DNA of 25,357 nucleotides from Rhizobiaceae bacterium (GCA_021648425.1 JAKISV010000016.1:1-25357), one strand, 5' to 3'. Numbered from the stretch's first letter, positions 7,982-15,779 are shown. Notes: a model not told the origin generated them from the letters alone. Translations and numbers: made by a program.

Positions 7982-9403
7982 ATGGAGATAAATTCTCCTC
8001 AGTTCAAGCTGAATGCAAAAACAGCCCTTGGCGATAAACAGTTGCAGGGTGCGCTTGGCCATGTGCGCGAAAATTTTACCGGCAAACGCGCAAAGGCACG
8101 CGCCCAACTTCCCCAATTCGATGATCTAAGACAAAATGCCCGCGCCATCAAGGATCATGTCCTGGAACATCTTGATGTTTATCTCGAACTCTATGAGCAA
8201 AAAGTCCTTGAATCCGGCGGCATGGTCCATTGGGCCCGCGATGCGCAAGAAGCGCGTGGAATTGTGCTTGATATCTGTAGAAAAACAAACGCCAAAACAG
8301 TTACCAAAGGCAAATCAATGATTTCGGAAGAAATCGGCCTCAACGAGTTTCTGCAAGATAATGACATCGAGCCGATTGAAACTGATCTGGGTGAATATAT
8401 TATCCAGCTGCGCGGTGAAAATCCCAGCCACATTATCGCTCCCGCCGTCCATTTGAACATGGATCAGGTACGTGAAGAATTCCGCAAAGCCCATACCCAT
8501 CTACCTGATAACCGACCCCTGAACGAACCCCAGTCCCTGCTCAGCGAAGCTCGCGGAATATTGCGGGAAAAATTCCTTGCCGCAGATATCGGCATTACCG
8601 GGGCAAATTTTCTTGTCGCTGAAACCGGCACCTCGGTGATTGTCACCAATGAGGGCAATGGCGATCTTACCCAGACTTTGCCCCGGGTGCATGTGGTGCT
8701 GGCCTCCATTGAAAAAATCGTGCCAACCCTGGAAGACATGGCCCAGATAACCCGTGTCCTTGCGCGCTCGGCAACGGGCCAGGAAATTACCGTTTATACT
8801 ACGCTTTCCACGGGTCCCCGGCGCAAACTCGATGTTGATGGCCCCGAAGAATACCACGTTATTCTTCTGGATAATGGCCGCTCAAAAATGCTGGGAAACG
8901 AGTTCTCCCAAATGCTGCGGTGCATACGTTGCGGTGCCTGCCTGAACCATTGCCCGGTTTATCAGGCGATTGGTGGCCACGCCTATGGCTGGGTTTATCC
9001 AGGTCCCATGGGGGCGGTATTAACCCCGAACCTGATTGGCATCGATAAAGCGGGTCATTTACCAAATGCCTCCACCTTTTGTGGACGCTGCGAAGCGGTA
9101 TGTCCGATGTTGATACCGCTGCCAAAAATGATGCGCTCCTGGCGTGAGAAAGAATTTGAGCGTCATCTCTCCCCTTATTCCCAGCGTCGAGGCATTGCGC
9201 TTTGGGCATGGATGGCAAAGCGACCTAAAATTTATCGTTTTGTCACTTCGATTGCTGCCAGGTGCCTTTCTGTAATTGGCGGGGCAAACAAGCAGATAAA
9301 CCGATTACCAATGGCCGGCGGCTGGACCGCACATCGCGCTCTGCCAGCCCCCCATGGCGCTACATTCATGGCACTCTATAATCGCCAAAAGGGTCGCAGG
9401 TAA
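7982..9403 (+). CDS. lutB: Lactate utilization protein B (4Fe-4S ferredoxin-type subunit)
   Basis: The 473-residue LutB/LldF subunit of the LutABC lactate oxidase. It has an N-terminal LUD domain (KTNAKTVTKGKSM, GITGANFLVAETGT, RVHVVLASIEKIVP), then two ferredoxin-type cluster motifs, CIRCGACLNHCPVY from Cys314 and CGRCEAVCPM from Cys367, and a C-terminal tail with the usual WMAKRPKIY-type segment. The length is normal for the family. It sits between lutA and lutC with no intergenic bases on either side; a GGGAGAG at the end of lutA is its ribosome binding site. Confidence 0.95.
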   Translation: MEINSPQFKLNAKTALGDKQLQGALGHVRENFTGKRAKARAQLPQFDDLRQNARAIKDHVLEHLDVYLELYEQKVLESGGMVHWARDAQEARGIVLDICRKTNAKTVTKGKSMISEEIGLNEFLQDNDIEPIETDLGEYIIQLRGENPSHIIAPAVHLNMDQVREEFRKAHTHLPDNRPLNEPQSLLSEARGILREKFLAADIGITGANFLVAETGTSVIVTNEGNGDLTQTLPRVHVVLASIEKIVPTLEDMAQITRVLARSATGQEITVYTTLSTGPRRKLDVDGPEEYHVILLDNGRSKMLGNEFSQMLRCIRCGACLNHCPVYQAIGGHAYGWVYPGPMGAVLTPNLIGIDKAGHLPNASTFCGRCEAVCPMLIPLPKMMRSWREKEFERHLSPYSQRRGIALWAWMAKRPKIYRFVTSIAARCLSVIGGANKQINRLPMAGGWTAHRALPAPHGATFMALYNRQKGRR

Positions 9404-10090
9404 ATGAGTGCACGTAAAACAATTCTGTCACAAATCACAGCCTCACTGAAAGAAAATTCAGGAACACTAACATCGCAGGCAGATCGTATGACTGCCGCAG
9501 AGCGCAGAGTGAATTCACATCCTCGCGGCGTCATTCCTGATCTCACTACAAAGTCTGGCAGCAGTACCCTGTCAGTATTCTGCGAAAAGGCCGTTGCTGC
9601 CCAGGCGACGATCAAAAAAGTAAAATCCTACGCCAAAGCAGGCAGTGCAGTTCAATCTTTTTTACGCCAGCACAACCTGCCCCAGCAAATCAGAACCGGT
9701 AGCGACCCTAAAAACTCTAAACTGGTTTGGGATAAAAACTTGGCTCCGCAAATACTGGTTGGTCCCAGTGACGGCAACGATCTGGTTTGTCTCAGCCATG
9801 CTTTAGGGGCTGTTGCGGAAACCGGCACGCTCTATCTTATTTCAGGCCCTTCGAACCCGACCACTCTCAATTTTCTTCCTGAAAACCATGTTGTAATTGT
9901 CGCTGAAAAAGACATCCGCAAAAGCTACGAAGGCATGTGGAAAACACTGCGACGCAAATACGGCAAAGGCAAACTGCCACGCACGGTAAATATGATTACC
10001 GGGCCATCACGCTCCGCCGACATCGAACAAACATTGATATTGGGAGCCCACGGGCCCTTGAAACTGCATGTGATTGTTGTGGAAGAATAA
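9404..10090 (+). CDS. lutC: Lactate utilization protein C (LUD domain)
   Basis: The third subunit (LutC/LldG) of the lactate oxidation complex, 228 residues. The C-terminal LUD domain is clear: LSHALGAVAETGTLYL, LPENHVVIV and GPSRSADIEQTLILGAHGP. The first about 110 residues are less conserved. Its ATG directly follows the lutB stop. Only 15 bases separate it from rsmE, so the lut transcript probably reads into rsmE and perhaps gshA. Confidence 0.92.
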   Translation: MSARKTILSQITASLKENSGTLTSQADRMTAAERRVNSHPRGVIPDLTTKSGSSTLSVFCEKAVAAQATIKKVKSYAKAGSAVQSFLRQHNLPQQIRTGSDPKNSKLVWDKNLAPQILVGPSDGNDLVCLSHALGAVAETGTLYLISGPSNPTTLNFLPENHVVIVAEKDIRKSYEGMWKTLRRKYGKGKLPRTVNMITGPSRSADIEQTLILGAHGPLKLHVIVVEE

Positions 10091-10105
10091 AACCTGCGGG
10101 AAAAG

Positions 10106-10849
10106 ATGCATATGGAACGTTACGATTATAAAACCCAACGCCTGTTTGTCGAAAGTGATTTGCAAAAAGACGCAGTAATCAGCCTTGAAAAATCCCATGC
10201 CAACTATCTGTTGAATGTGTTGCGCATGAAGGAACGAGCTGAAATTCTGCTATTCAACGGCAGGCAGGGTGAATGGCTGGGTGAAATCACAAATGCGCGG
10301 CGCAAAGCCTGTGATATTGTTCTCTTACGTTGCACACGCCAACAACCCGCACCCAGCGAGCTGGTTTATCTTTTTGCCCCTTTAAAAAAAGGTCGCCTGG
10401 ACTACATGGTGCAAAAAGCGGTGGAAATGGGGGCTGGCACCCTTCAGCCGGTAATCACTGCCCACACGCAATTTACAAAACTCAACCTTAATCGCCTGCG
10501 CGCCAATGTCATTGAAGCAGCTGAACAATGCGGAATATTGTCTGTTGCCTCACTCAATGAGCCGGTAAAACTGGATGATTTGCTGGCTGACTGGGACAAT
10601 ACCCGAACAATAATCTATTGCGACGAAGCGACCCAAAATGATGAAACTGCCAAGCGCCTGCGCGATCTGAAAGGTAAAAAGCTCGCGGTGCTGATTGGGC
10701 CGGAGGGCGGTTTCAGTGATGCTGAACGACAGCGTTTGCGTAAAATGGATTGTGTATTACCCATATCTCTTGGCCCCCGAATATTGCGCGCAGATACCGC
10801 TGCCGTGGCAGCGCTGGCGCTTGTTCAGGCAAATGCCGGTGACTGGTAG
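10106..10849 (+). CDS. rsmE: 16S rRNA m3U1498 methyltransferase
   Basis: SAM-dependent SPOUT-family enzyme that methylates N3 of U1498 in the decoding region of 16S rRNA. The 247-residue product shows an N-terminal PUA-like domain (SHANYLLNVLRMKERAEILLFNG) and a C-terminal trefoil-knot domain (FAPLKKGRLDYMVQKAVEMG, the GPEGGFSDAE SAM loop near residue 197, and LGPRILRADTAAVAAL). Start at 10106 or the ATG two codons later at 10112; the upstream GCGGGAAAAG could serve either. It is followed by gshA, a neighbour pair seen in many Rhizobiales. Confidence 0.94.
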   Translation: MHMERYDYKTQRLFVESDLQKDAVISLEKSHANYLLNVLRMKERAEILLFNGRQGEWLGEITNARRKACDIVLLRCTRQQPAPSELVYLFAPLKKGRLDYMVQKAVEMGAGTLQPVITAHTQFTKLNLNRLRANVIEAAEQCGILSVASLNEPVKLDDLLADWDNTRTIIYCDEATQNDETAKRLRDLKGKKLAVLIGPEGGFSDAERQRLRKMDCVLPISLGPRILRADTAAVAALALVQANAGDW

Positions 10850-10860
10850 AAAATTAGCAA

Positions 10861-10888
10861 TTGCTGATATTGTGTTTTTGGTTATAGT
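10861..10888 (+). promoter_or_regulatory. Possible promoter for gshA
   Basis: TTGCTG (10861-10866), a 16-base spacer, then TATAGT (10883-10888), about 45 bases before the gshA start. It is a moderate match to sigma-70, so gshA may have its own promoter besides read-through from rsmE. Confidence 0.35.
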
Positions 10889-10932
10889 CCCGCAATATTG
10901 AATTTCGCAACATTAATCACATCGGAATTTCC

Positions 10933-12306
10933 ATGGCGCGCGACACCACCAACAACAGGCCTATCGAGAATTATCGTCAACTGGTTGAAGAGATAGAAGT
11001 CGGGTGCAAGCCCAGGGAAAAGTGGCGCATAGGCACCGAACATGAAAAATTCGGTTTCTATCTGAAATGCAATTCGCCCGTTCCCTACGAAGGTTCAAAA
11101 GGCATCAAAGAACTGCTGAACCGATTGCAGCAAATTTCCAGTTGGGACGCAATTCTGGATGATGGCAACATTATCGGCCTGGCAGCACCCGGCGGCGGTG
11201 GCGCTATATCTCTTGAACCCGGCGGGCAGTTTGAACTATCGGGCGCACCTTTGAAAACCGTTCATGAGACCTGTCGGGAATCCAATGCCCATCTGGCGAT
11301 GCTGAAAGAAATATCGATTGATTTAGGCATAGGTTTTCTGGGTGTCGGTGGCAGTCCTTTATGGACCTTTGAAGAAACGCCGAGAATGCCAAAAAGCCGC
11401 TACGATATCATGCGCAATTATATGCCAAAGGTTGGCACCCAGGGTCGTGAGATGATGTATCGCACCGCCTGCATTCAGGTGAATCTCGATTTTGAAACCG
11501 AAAGCGACATGCGCCGCAAGTTGCAGGTTTCTTTAAAGCTGCAATCCATGGCTTCCGCCTTTTTTGCTTCTTCTCCCTTCACTGAAGGCAAACCCAACGG
11601 CCTGTTATCCTGGCGCAGCGAAATCTGGAAAGATGTCGATAACCAGCGCGGTGGATTTCATCCCTTCATGCTGGACAAAAGTTTCGGTTTTGAACAATAT
11701 GTTGACTGGGCGATGGATATTCCGATGTATTTTGTAATCCGTGACGGCAAATATCACGATTGCACCCATATTACCTTTCGCCAGTTTATGGATGGAGCCC
11801 TTAAAGGCGAGATAGCTGACCCGGTTGCCAATATGGGTGACTGGACCAACCACCTCGCAACCTTGTTTCCCGATGTGCGCTTGAAGCAGTTTCTCGAAAT
11901 GCGTGGTGCCGACGGTGGTCCCTGGCGCCGCATATGCGCCCTATCTGCTTTTTGGGTTGGCCTGTTATATGATGACAATTCACTGGATGCTGCCGAGCAA
12001 TATACCAAAGACTGGACACCGCAAATGGTGGAAAAATTGCGCGATGACGTTCCAGCTCTTGCTTTCAAGGCGCAAATTGCCGGCAGACCGCTGCTTGACC
12101 ATGCAGATCACATACTTGAATTGTCGATCGCAGGGCTGAAATCACGTGGTTATAAAAATGCCCTGGGTGTTGATGAAACCATTTTCCTTGAGCCCCTGCG
12201 TGAAACTATTGCCAGTGGTCTCACCCACGCAGAAAAAATGCTGCAACTTTATCACGGCTCCTGGCAGGGCGATGTGAACAAGATATTTCAGGAATACGCC
12301 TATTGA
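10933..12306 (+). CDS. gshA: Glutamate-cysteine ligase (plant/alphaproteobacterial type)
   Basis: ATP-dependent ligase joining L-glutamate and L-cysteine, the first step of glutathione synthesis in the cytoplasm. The 457-residue product belongs to the GCS2-type group shared by plants and alphaproteobacteria rather than the E. coli GshA type. Typical segments are RIGTEHEKFGF near the N-terminus, GGGAISLEPGGQFELSGAP, MMYRTACIQVNLDFE, NGLLSWRSEIWKD and TFRQFMDGAL. The ATG is preceded by CGGAATTTCC. A small perfect hairpin (ACGTTT/AAACGT, 12306-12321) starts at its stop but lacks a T tract. Confidence 0.96.
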   Translation: MARDTTNNRPIENYRQLVEEIEVGCKPREKWRIGTEHEKFGFYLKCNSPVPYEGSKGIKELLNRLQQISSWDAILDDGNIIGLAAPGGGGAISLEPGGQFELSGAPLKTVHETCRESNAHLAMLKEISIDLGIGFLGVGGSPLWTFEETPRMPKSRYDIMRNYMPKVGTQGREMMYRTACIQVNLDFETESDMRRKLQVSLKLQSMASAFFASSPFTEGKPNGLLSWRSEIWKDVDNQRGGFHPFMLDKSFGFEQYVDWAMDIPMYFVIRDGKYHDCTHITFRQFMDGALKGEIADPVANMGDWTNHLATLFPDVRLKQFLEMRGADGGPWRRICALSAFWVGLLYDDNSLDAAEQYTKDWTPQMVEKLRDDVPALAFKAQIAGRPLLDHADHILELSIAGLKSRGYKNALGVDETIFLEPLRETIASGLTHAEKMLQLYHGSWQGDVNKIFQEYAY

Positions 12307-12338
12307 CGTTTACGCAAACGTAATAGACTAATACCGCT

Positions 12339-12785
12339 ATGCCCCATCCCGCCACGATATTTTTTTCAAGCCAACACCCATTATTTTCGATTTTCAAAGT
12401 TGAATTTGTCGAGACTCAGGCAACATTCTTAAGTTTGAAATTTATTGCCCAGAGTGAGTTCATCGATTGCAGCACCACGAACAAACTGCACTCAGGATAT
12501 TGCTCGATTATTCTGGATTCTGTCATGGGTGGTTGCGTCATGGGTTCGCTGGATAAAATCCAGCCCATTGCAACGGTTAATCTGTCAATCCAGCATCTTC
12601 GCCAACCTGTTTTAGATGAAGTGCTTATTTGTTCAGCACAGGTGGAAGGTTTGGAAAACCAGATTGCGGTGGTAACAGGTAAAGTGACGAGCTTTGAAGA
12701 TAATCTGGTCTTAGCCAGCGCAGTAGGTTCTTTCATGATCGGCACCAGGGCAAAACCGCTGCCGGCCAATAATGGGCGCAAATGA
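12339..12785 (+). CDS. PaaI-type hotdog thioesterase, upstream partner
   Basis: A 148-residue single-domain hotdog-fold protein, probably an acyl-CoA thioesterase. The recognisable core is LHSGYCSIILDSVMGGCVMG (the position of the HGG...D motif on the central helix), then TVNLSIQHLRQPV and CSAQVEGLENQIAVVTGKV. The usual HGG is replaced here by HSG. No strong Shine-Dalgarno precedes the ATG. The stop overlaps the next hotdog gene by 4 bases (ATGA). As hotdog proteins act as dimers or higher oligomers, the coupled pair may form a heteromer; this is inference. Confidence 0.8.
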   Translation: MPHPATIFFSSQHPLFSIFKVEFVETQATFLSLKFIAQSEFIDCSTTNKLHSGYCSIILDSVMGGCVMGSLDKIQPIATVNLSIQHLRQPVLDEVLICSAQVEGLENQIAVVTGKVTSFEDNLVLASAVGSFMIGTRAKPLPANNGRK

Positions 12786-13174
12786 TGGATAGCTCCAATA
12801 GCCCTATGCAGGACTGGCTTGAATTCAGTGCTGGCAAAGAAAAAGACCATTACCATCTGAAATTCTGTGACCGGCATATCGGCAACCCCATGATACGTTC
12901 GGTGCATGGTGGTGTTACCGCAGCAATGATTGAAATGAGTGCTGAGTTTGCCCTGAGAGCTGAGTTAAACAGTGCAGCAGAAATTCATCTGGTTTCATCC
13001 TCATTGGATTATCTGCGGATAACTAAAGACATTGATTTGTATTCACGCACAAATATCGTGCGCATTTCGCGCCGACTGGCATTTGTTGATGTGTGGTGCT
13101 GGCAGGATGAAGAAGATACACCATTTGCCAGGGGAACCTGTACGCTACGCATTTATCAACAGCAGCAATCATAA
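12782..13174 (+). CDS. PaaI-type hotdog thioesterase, downstream partner
   Basis: A 130-residue hotdog-fold protein with the canonical VHGGVTAAMIEMSAEFALR motif, VSSSLDYLRITKDIDLYSRT and the final strand FARGTCTLRIY. It is translationally coupled to the preceding hotdog gene, with a 4-base overlap, and ends 21 bases before mutM. The substrate is unknown. The two proteins are clearly different in sequence, so this is an old pair rather than a fresh duplication. Confidence 0.82.
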   Translation: MMDSSNSPMQDWLEFSAGKEKDHYHLKFCDRHIGNPMIRSVHGGVTAAMIEMSAEFALRAELNSAAEIHLVSSSLDYLRITKDIDLYSRTNIVRISRRLAFVDVWCWQDEEDTPFARGTCTLRIYQQQQS

Positions 13175-13195
13175 CCTTCACAAAGTGGAAGTAAA

Positions 13196-14077
13196 ATGCC
13201 CGAACTGCCGGAAGTGGAAACCGTTAAAAGAGGACTGGCCCCTGCAATGGAAGGGGCAAGGTTTGACAAAGTGGAACTAAACCGCCCGAACCTGCGCTTT
13301 CCCTTTCCCCCAAATTTTGCAGCCCGCCTCAAAAATTGCACCATCAACTCTGTTGCCAGAAGAGCAAAATACCTGATATTGCACCTCGACAGCGATGATG
13401 TCCTGGTGATGCATCTGGGTATGTCGGGGTCTTTTTACGTAGAAAACAAAAACAGCCCGCCTGCAAAAAGCGATGCCCGCACCCGCATTACCGCCCACGA
13501 TCATGTGATTTTTCACCTGAGTGGAGCAAATGGTGAGCACCTTGTTACCTATAATGACCCGCGTCGTTTTGGATTCATGGATTTAATTGCGGCGGAAAAC
13601 CTGAGCAGTCATAAATTTTTTGCGAAACTCGGCATTGAACCAACGGGTAATTCCCTGGATGGAAAATGCCTTGCCCGGTTATTGGCAAATCGCAAGGCCC
13701 CTCTCAAAGCAGCATTGCTGGATCAGAAACTTATAGCTGGTCTGGGCAATATCTATGTGTGTGAAGCATTGTGGCAGGCCGGGCTGGCACCCACGCGCAT
13801 TTCCCATACCATCAGCACCTCTGGTGCTAAAGCTCGCGCCAATGCCATAGCCCTCGCAGATGCGGTGCGTGATGTAATTGCCAGGGCAATTGCTGCGGGT
13901 GGCTCCTCCCTTAATGACCATCGACAAACCGACGGTACGCCTGGATATTTTCAACACGAGTTTAACGTCTATAACCGTGAAAATGAGCCCTGCAGAAAAT
14001 CCCATTGTAGCGGCCACATCAAGCGGATAGTGCAATCAGGTCGCTCTACCTACTATTGTGATAGCTGTCAGAAATAG
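13196..14077 (+). CDS. mutM: Formamidopyrimidine-DNA glycosylase
   Basis: Removes 8-oxoguanine and formamidopyrimidines from DNA and nicks the abasic site. The 293-residue product starts MPELPEVETVKRG, so the catalytic Pro2 and Glu3 fix the start. Lys58 (ARRAKYL), the helix-two-turn-helix segment (LLDQKLIAGLGNIYVCEALW) and the C-terminal zinc finger (Cys266, Cys271, Cys288, Cys291, with Arg283) are all present. GGAAG precedes the ATG. It lies upstream of rpsT and dnaA as in other Rhizobiales, but ubiE and an enoyl-CoA hydratase gene that I recall flanking it in several relatives are absent here. Confidence 0.96.
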   Translation: MPELPEVETVKRGLAPAMEGARFDKVELNRPNLRFPFPPNFAARLKNCTINSVARRAKYLILHLDSDDVLVMHLGMSGSFYVENKNSPPAKSDARTRITAHDHVIFHLSGANGEHLVTYNDPRRFGFMDLIAAENLSSHKFFAKLGIEPTGNSLDGKCLARLLANRKAPLKAALLDQKLIAGLGNIYVCEALWQAGLAPTRISHTISTSGAKARANAIALADAVRDVIARAIAAGGSSLNDHRQTDGTPGYFQHEFNVYNRENEPCRKSHCSGHIKRIVQSGRSTYYCDSCQK

Positions 14078-14122
14078 CACCATACCTGGTTAAACAATCT
14101 TTACCCAAACTCCATTCATTTA

Positions 14123-14151
14123 TTGACTGGCAAAGGGCTTGGCGTTATAAG
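14123..14151 (+). promoter_or_regulatory. Sigma-70 promoter of rpsT
   Basis: TTGACT (14123-14128), a 17-base spacer and TATAAG (14146-14151) give a near-consensus housekeeping promoter. The predicted start near 14158 leaves a leader of about 125 bases before rpsT. Confidence 0.75.
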
Positions 14152-14173
14152 CGGCGCGAACCAAAGGTTATAT

Positions 14174-14217
14174 AGCGGCTCATGAATATCGTTCGCGATG
14201 TTATTGCCGCTTGTTTT
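14174..14217 (+). promoter_or_regulatory. Structured rpsT leader, attenuator-like
   Basis: An outer stem AGCGGC (14174-14179) with GCCGCT (14206-14211) encloses an inner 7-pair stem, AATATCG with CGATGTT, capped by a TTCG loop (14192-14195). A T-rich run follows (TGTTTTG). A second, simpler hairpin follows at 14218-14237 (GTTTGAA / TTCAAAC). This looks like a terminator or attenuator inside the 5' UTR, or an S20 autoregulatory site. E. coli rpsT is known to be autoregulated at translation; the link here is inference. Confidence 0.5.
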
Positions 14218-14283
14218 GTTTGAAGTACATTTCAAACCGGACAAAAGTTTTCACAGCAATAAAGATGAAATGGAAAATCTGAA

Positions 14284-14550
14284 ATGGCCAATACACGTTC
14301 GGCAAAAAAAGCCGTCAGGAAAATTGCGCAGCGTACCGAGGTAAATAAAGCCCGTCGCACCCGTGTACGCACCTTCATTCGCAAAGTTGATGAAGCAGTG
14401 GAAGGTGGCGACAAAAAAGCGGCCAGCGAAGCATTGAAGGCGGCCCAGCCTGAAATCATGCGTGCCGTTACCAAAGGGATCATGAAGAAAAAAACCGCAT
14501 CACGCAAAGTATCGCGTCTGGCTGCAAGAGTTAAAAAAATCGACGCATAA
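14284..14550 (+). CDS. rpsT: 30S ribosomal protein S20
   Basis: The 88-residue, very basic helical protein of the small ribosomal subunit that binds 16S rRNA early in assembly. MANTRSAKKAVRKIAQRTEVNKARRT is split by the usual sites; the Lys/Ala-rich composition and length are typical. GGAAAATCTGAA before the ATG is a plausible ribosome binding site. It is a monocistronic unit with its own promoter, leader and terminator, located upstream of dnaA as in most Rhizobiales. Confidence 0.97.
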   Translation: MANTRSAKKAVRKIAQRTEVNKARRTRVRTFIRKVDEAVEGGDKKAASEALKAAQPEIMRAVTKGIMKKKTASRKVSRLAARVKKIDA

Positions 14551-14576
14551 CAATTTGATTGCGCCATGAGTTTGAG

Positions 14577-14608
14577 AAAAAAGCCCGATATTATGTCGGG
14601 CTTTTTTG
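14577..14608 (+). terminator. Rho-independent terminator of rpsT
   Basis: GCCCGAT (14583-14589) pairs with GTCGGGC (14595-14601) with one G-U pair, flanked by an A run upstream and six T residues downstream, so it may work in both directions. Confidence 0.9.
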
Positions 14609-14893
14609 TTATTTTTCACGTTCCAGAAATTATGGCGCAAATATGACAGCTTGATTTTGAGGGGATTATTGAAAAAATTTTCCGCTATTTGGTTACTTTA
14701 CGTTAGATTTTACCAAAAAAAATGCTTAACAGAAAATACGAAGTAAAAACAATGACTTATCAATAGGTAGGCTTCTCCTCTTGAGCGTGAGCTAAGGATA
14801 TTGCATCAAAATCCGAGTCAATAGGGATATCGAAAATAATTTTCTCACCACCCGGGATTCTGGCATTTCTAAACAACTCGTTAAAAAAATCGT

Positions 14894-14902
14894 TTATTCA
14901 CA
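14894..14902 (+). promoter_or_regulatory. DnaA box-like site
   Basis: TTATTCACA matches the relaxed consensus TTWTNCACA at all positions and differs from the strict TTATCCACA by one base. It is a single full match in an AT-rich region 0.9 kb upstream of dnaA. Confidence 0.4.
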
Positions 14903-15214
14903 ATGAACTCTCACGGATTTGCGAACAAAAAAAATTTTGTGATCCGGTTAAAAAACCCGGATATTCCTATCTGAGAATTTTTACAGTTGCGCCAGCTAAT
15001 TCGAGACAATATGTTGTTTTGAGCAACGAAGACTTTAAAAAATCCTGACAGAATTTGGTGTTTTGTCATTTATTTTTTTAGTTGAAGCTTGCTGCAGTTG
15101 AGTTCACATTTTCGACATTTCATAACCACGTGTCACCTGGTAGGTGCCGCAAACGGTAGAGGTGTGGCTGGTGAAAACCGTGCTTTGTTCCGCCCATTAT
15201 ATTGTCGGGCAATG

Positions 15215-15252
15215 GAGCAGATTTGACTGCATTGATATTTGATAATCTGCTC
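15215..15252. repeat. 9-bp perfect inverted repeat
   Basis: GAGCAGATT (15215-15223) and AATCTGCTC (15244-15252) around a 20-base AT-rich loop. A further partial copy of the half-site, GCAGAT, follows near 15259. It is not followed by a T run, so it is not a terminator; it could be a protein-binding site or a structured RNA. Confidence 0.5.
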
Positions 15253-15546
15253 ATGTTCTGTGCAGATATATTTAATAGGGTATAAGTCGATTTGTATAAG
15301 ATCGGCCGGGGACTGGTATCCAGTGGAATACACATTGATTGTTTTGGCAACAAGATGATTAGGGTTGGTTTCATCGGCGCTTGAATGGTCATTGCGGTAT
15401 CTTCTTATTTGAAGATTGCTTTTGACCGCGTATTGGGTAGCCATGAAAATTTAACAAAGTACAGCATCAGGCTGGAAGCATGCGGTTATTTAAATGCTAA
15501 CCGCAAGCAATGGTTTCTTTTGCCTGAATTCGGCCGCCAGAATTGG

Positions 15547-15580
15547 CCCGAATGTGCTTAAGACCCGAATGTACTTAAGA
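15547..15580 (+). repeat. 17-bp direct tandem repeat upstream of dnaA
   Basis: CCCGAATGTGCTTAAGA at 15547-15563 and CCCGAATGTACTTAAGA at 15564-15580, adjacent with one mismatch. It ends 199 bases before the dnaA start. The unit contains CTTAAG; the two TTAA cores are 17 bases apart, which does not fit the CtrA spacing. Confidence 0.7.
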
Positions 15581-15779
15581 ATTGAATAGTGAAACAGATA
15601 ATTACTAGAAGAAGGGACAGGCCAACAAGAGGAAAATCAGCACCTGAAAAAGACGGTACCAGCCCGTCACACAGCAAATTGCAGACGATACGCAAAACAA
15701 TAATAACAGCGTTGAGCAAGCCAATTTGCACACTTCATCACAACAATCGCTTAACACCACACAACGGGGAATATCAATT

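Larger units (their letters stand above)
14609..15779. other. Long AT-rich gene-poor region upstream of dnaA (possible origin or dnaA control region)
   Basis: About 1.17 kb without a convincing gene. Its AT content is clearly higher than the genes around it, most strongly at 14640-15120. It contains one full match to the relaxed DnaA box (14894-14902), two 8-of-9 matches (15722-15732 region, TGTGCTTAA at 15554-15562), an inverted repeat (15215-15252) and a 17-bp tandem repeat (15547-15580). A 103-codon minus-strand frame at 15133-15444 has no ribosome binding site and no recognised features. Open frames without usable starts at 14760-15048 may be gene remnants. In Caulobacter and Sinorhizobium the origin lies near hemE, which is not here, so an origin call is only a possibility. 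Confidence 0.45.

Noticed and set aside
12306..12321. Terminator after gshA
   Set aside because: A perfect but short AT-rich stem (ACGTTT/AAACGT) with no T run after it.
15133..15444. 103-codon minus-strand frame upstream of dnaA (MATQYAVKSNLQ...)
   Set aside because: No ribosome binding site, no recognised domain, and a composition that reads like non-coding DNA. Kept only as part of the intergenic description.
15558..15578. CtrA-type site in the tandem repeat
   Set aside because: The TTAA cores are 17 bases apart start to start; CtrA sites need TTAA-N7-TTAA (11).
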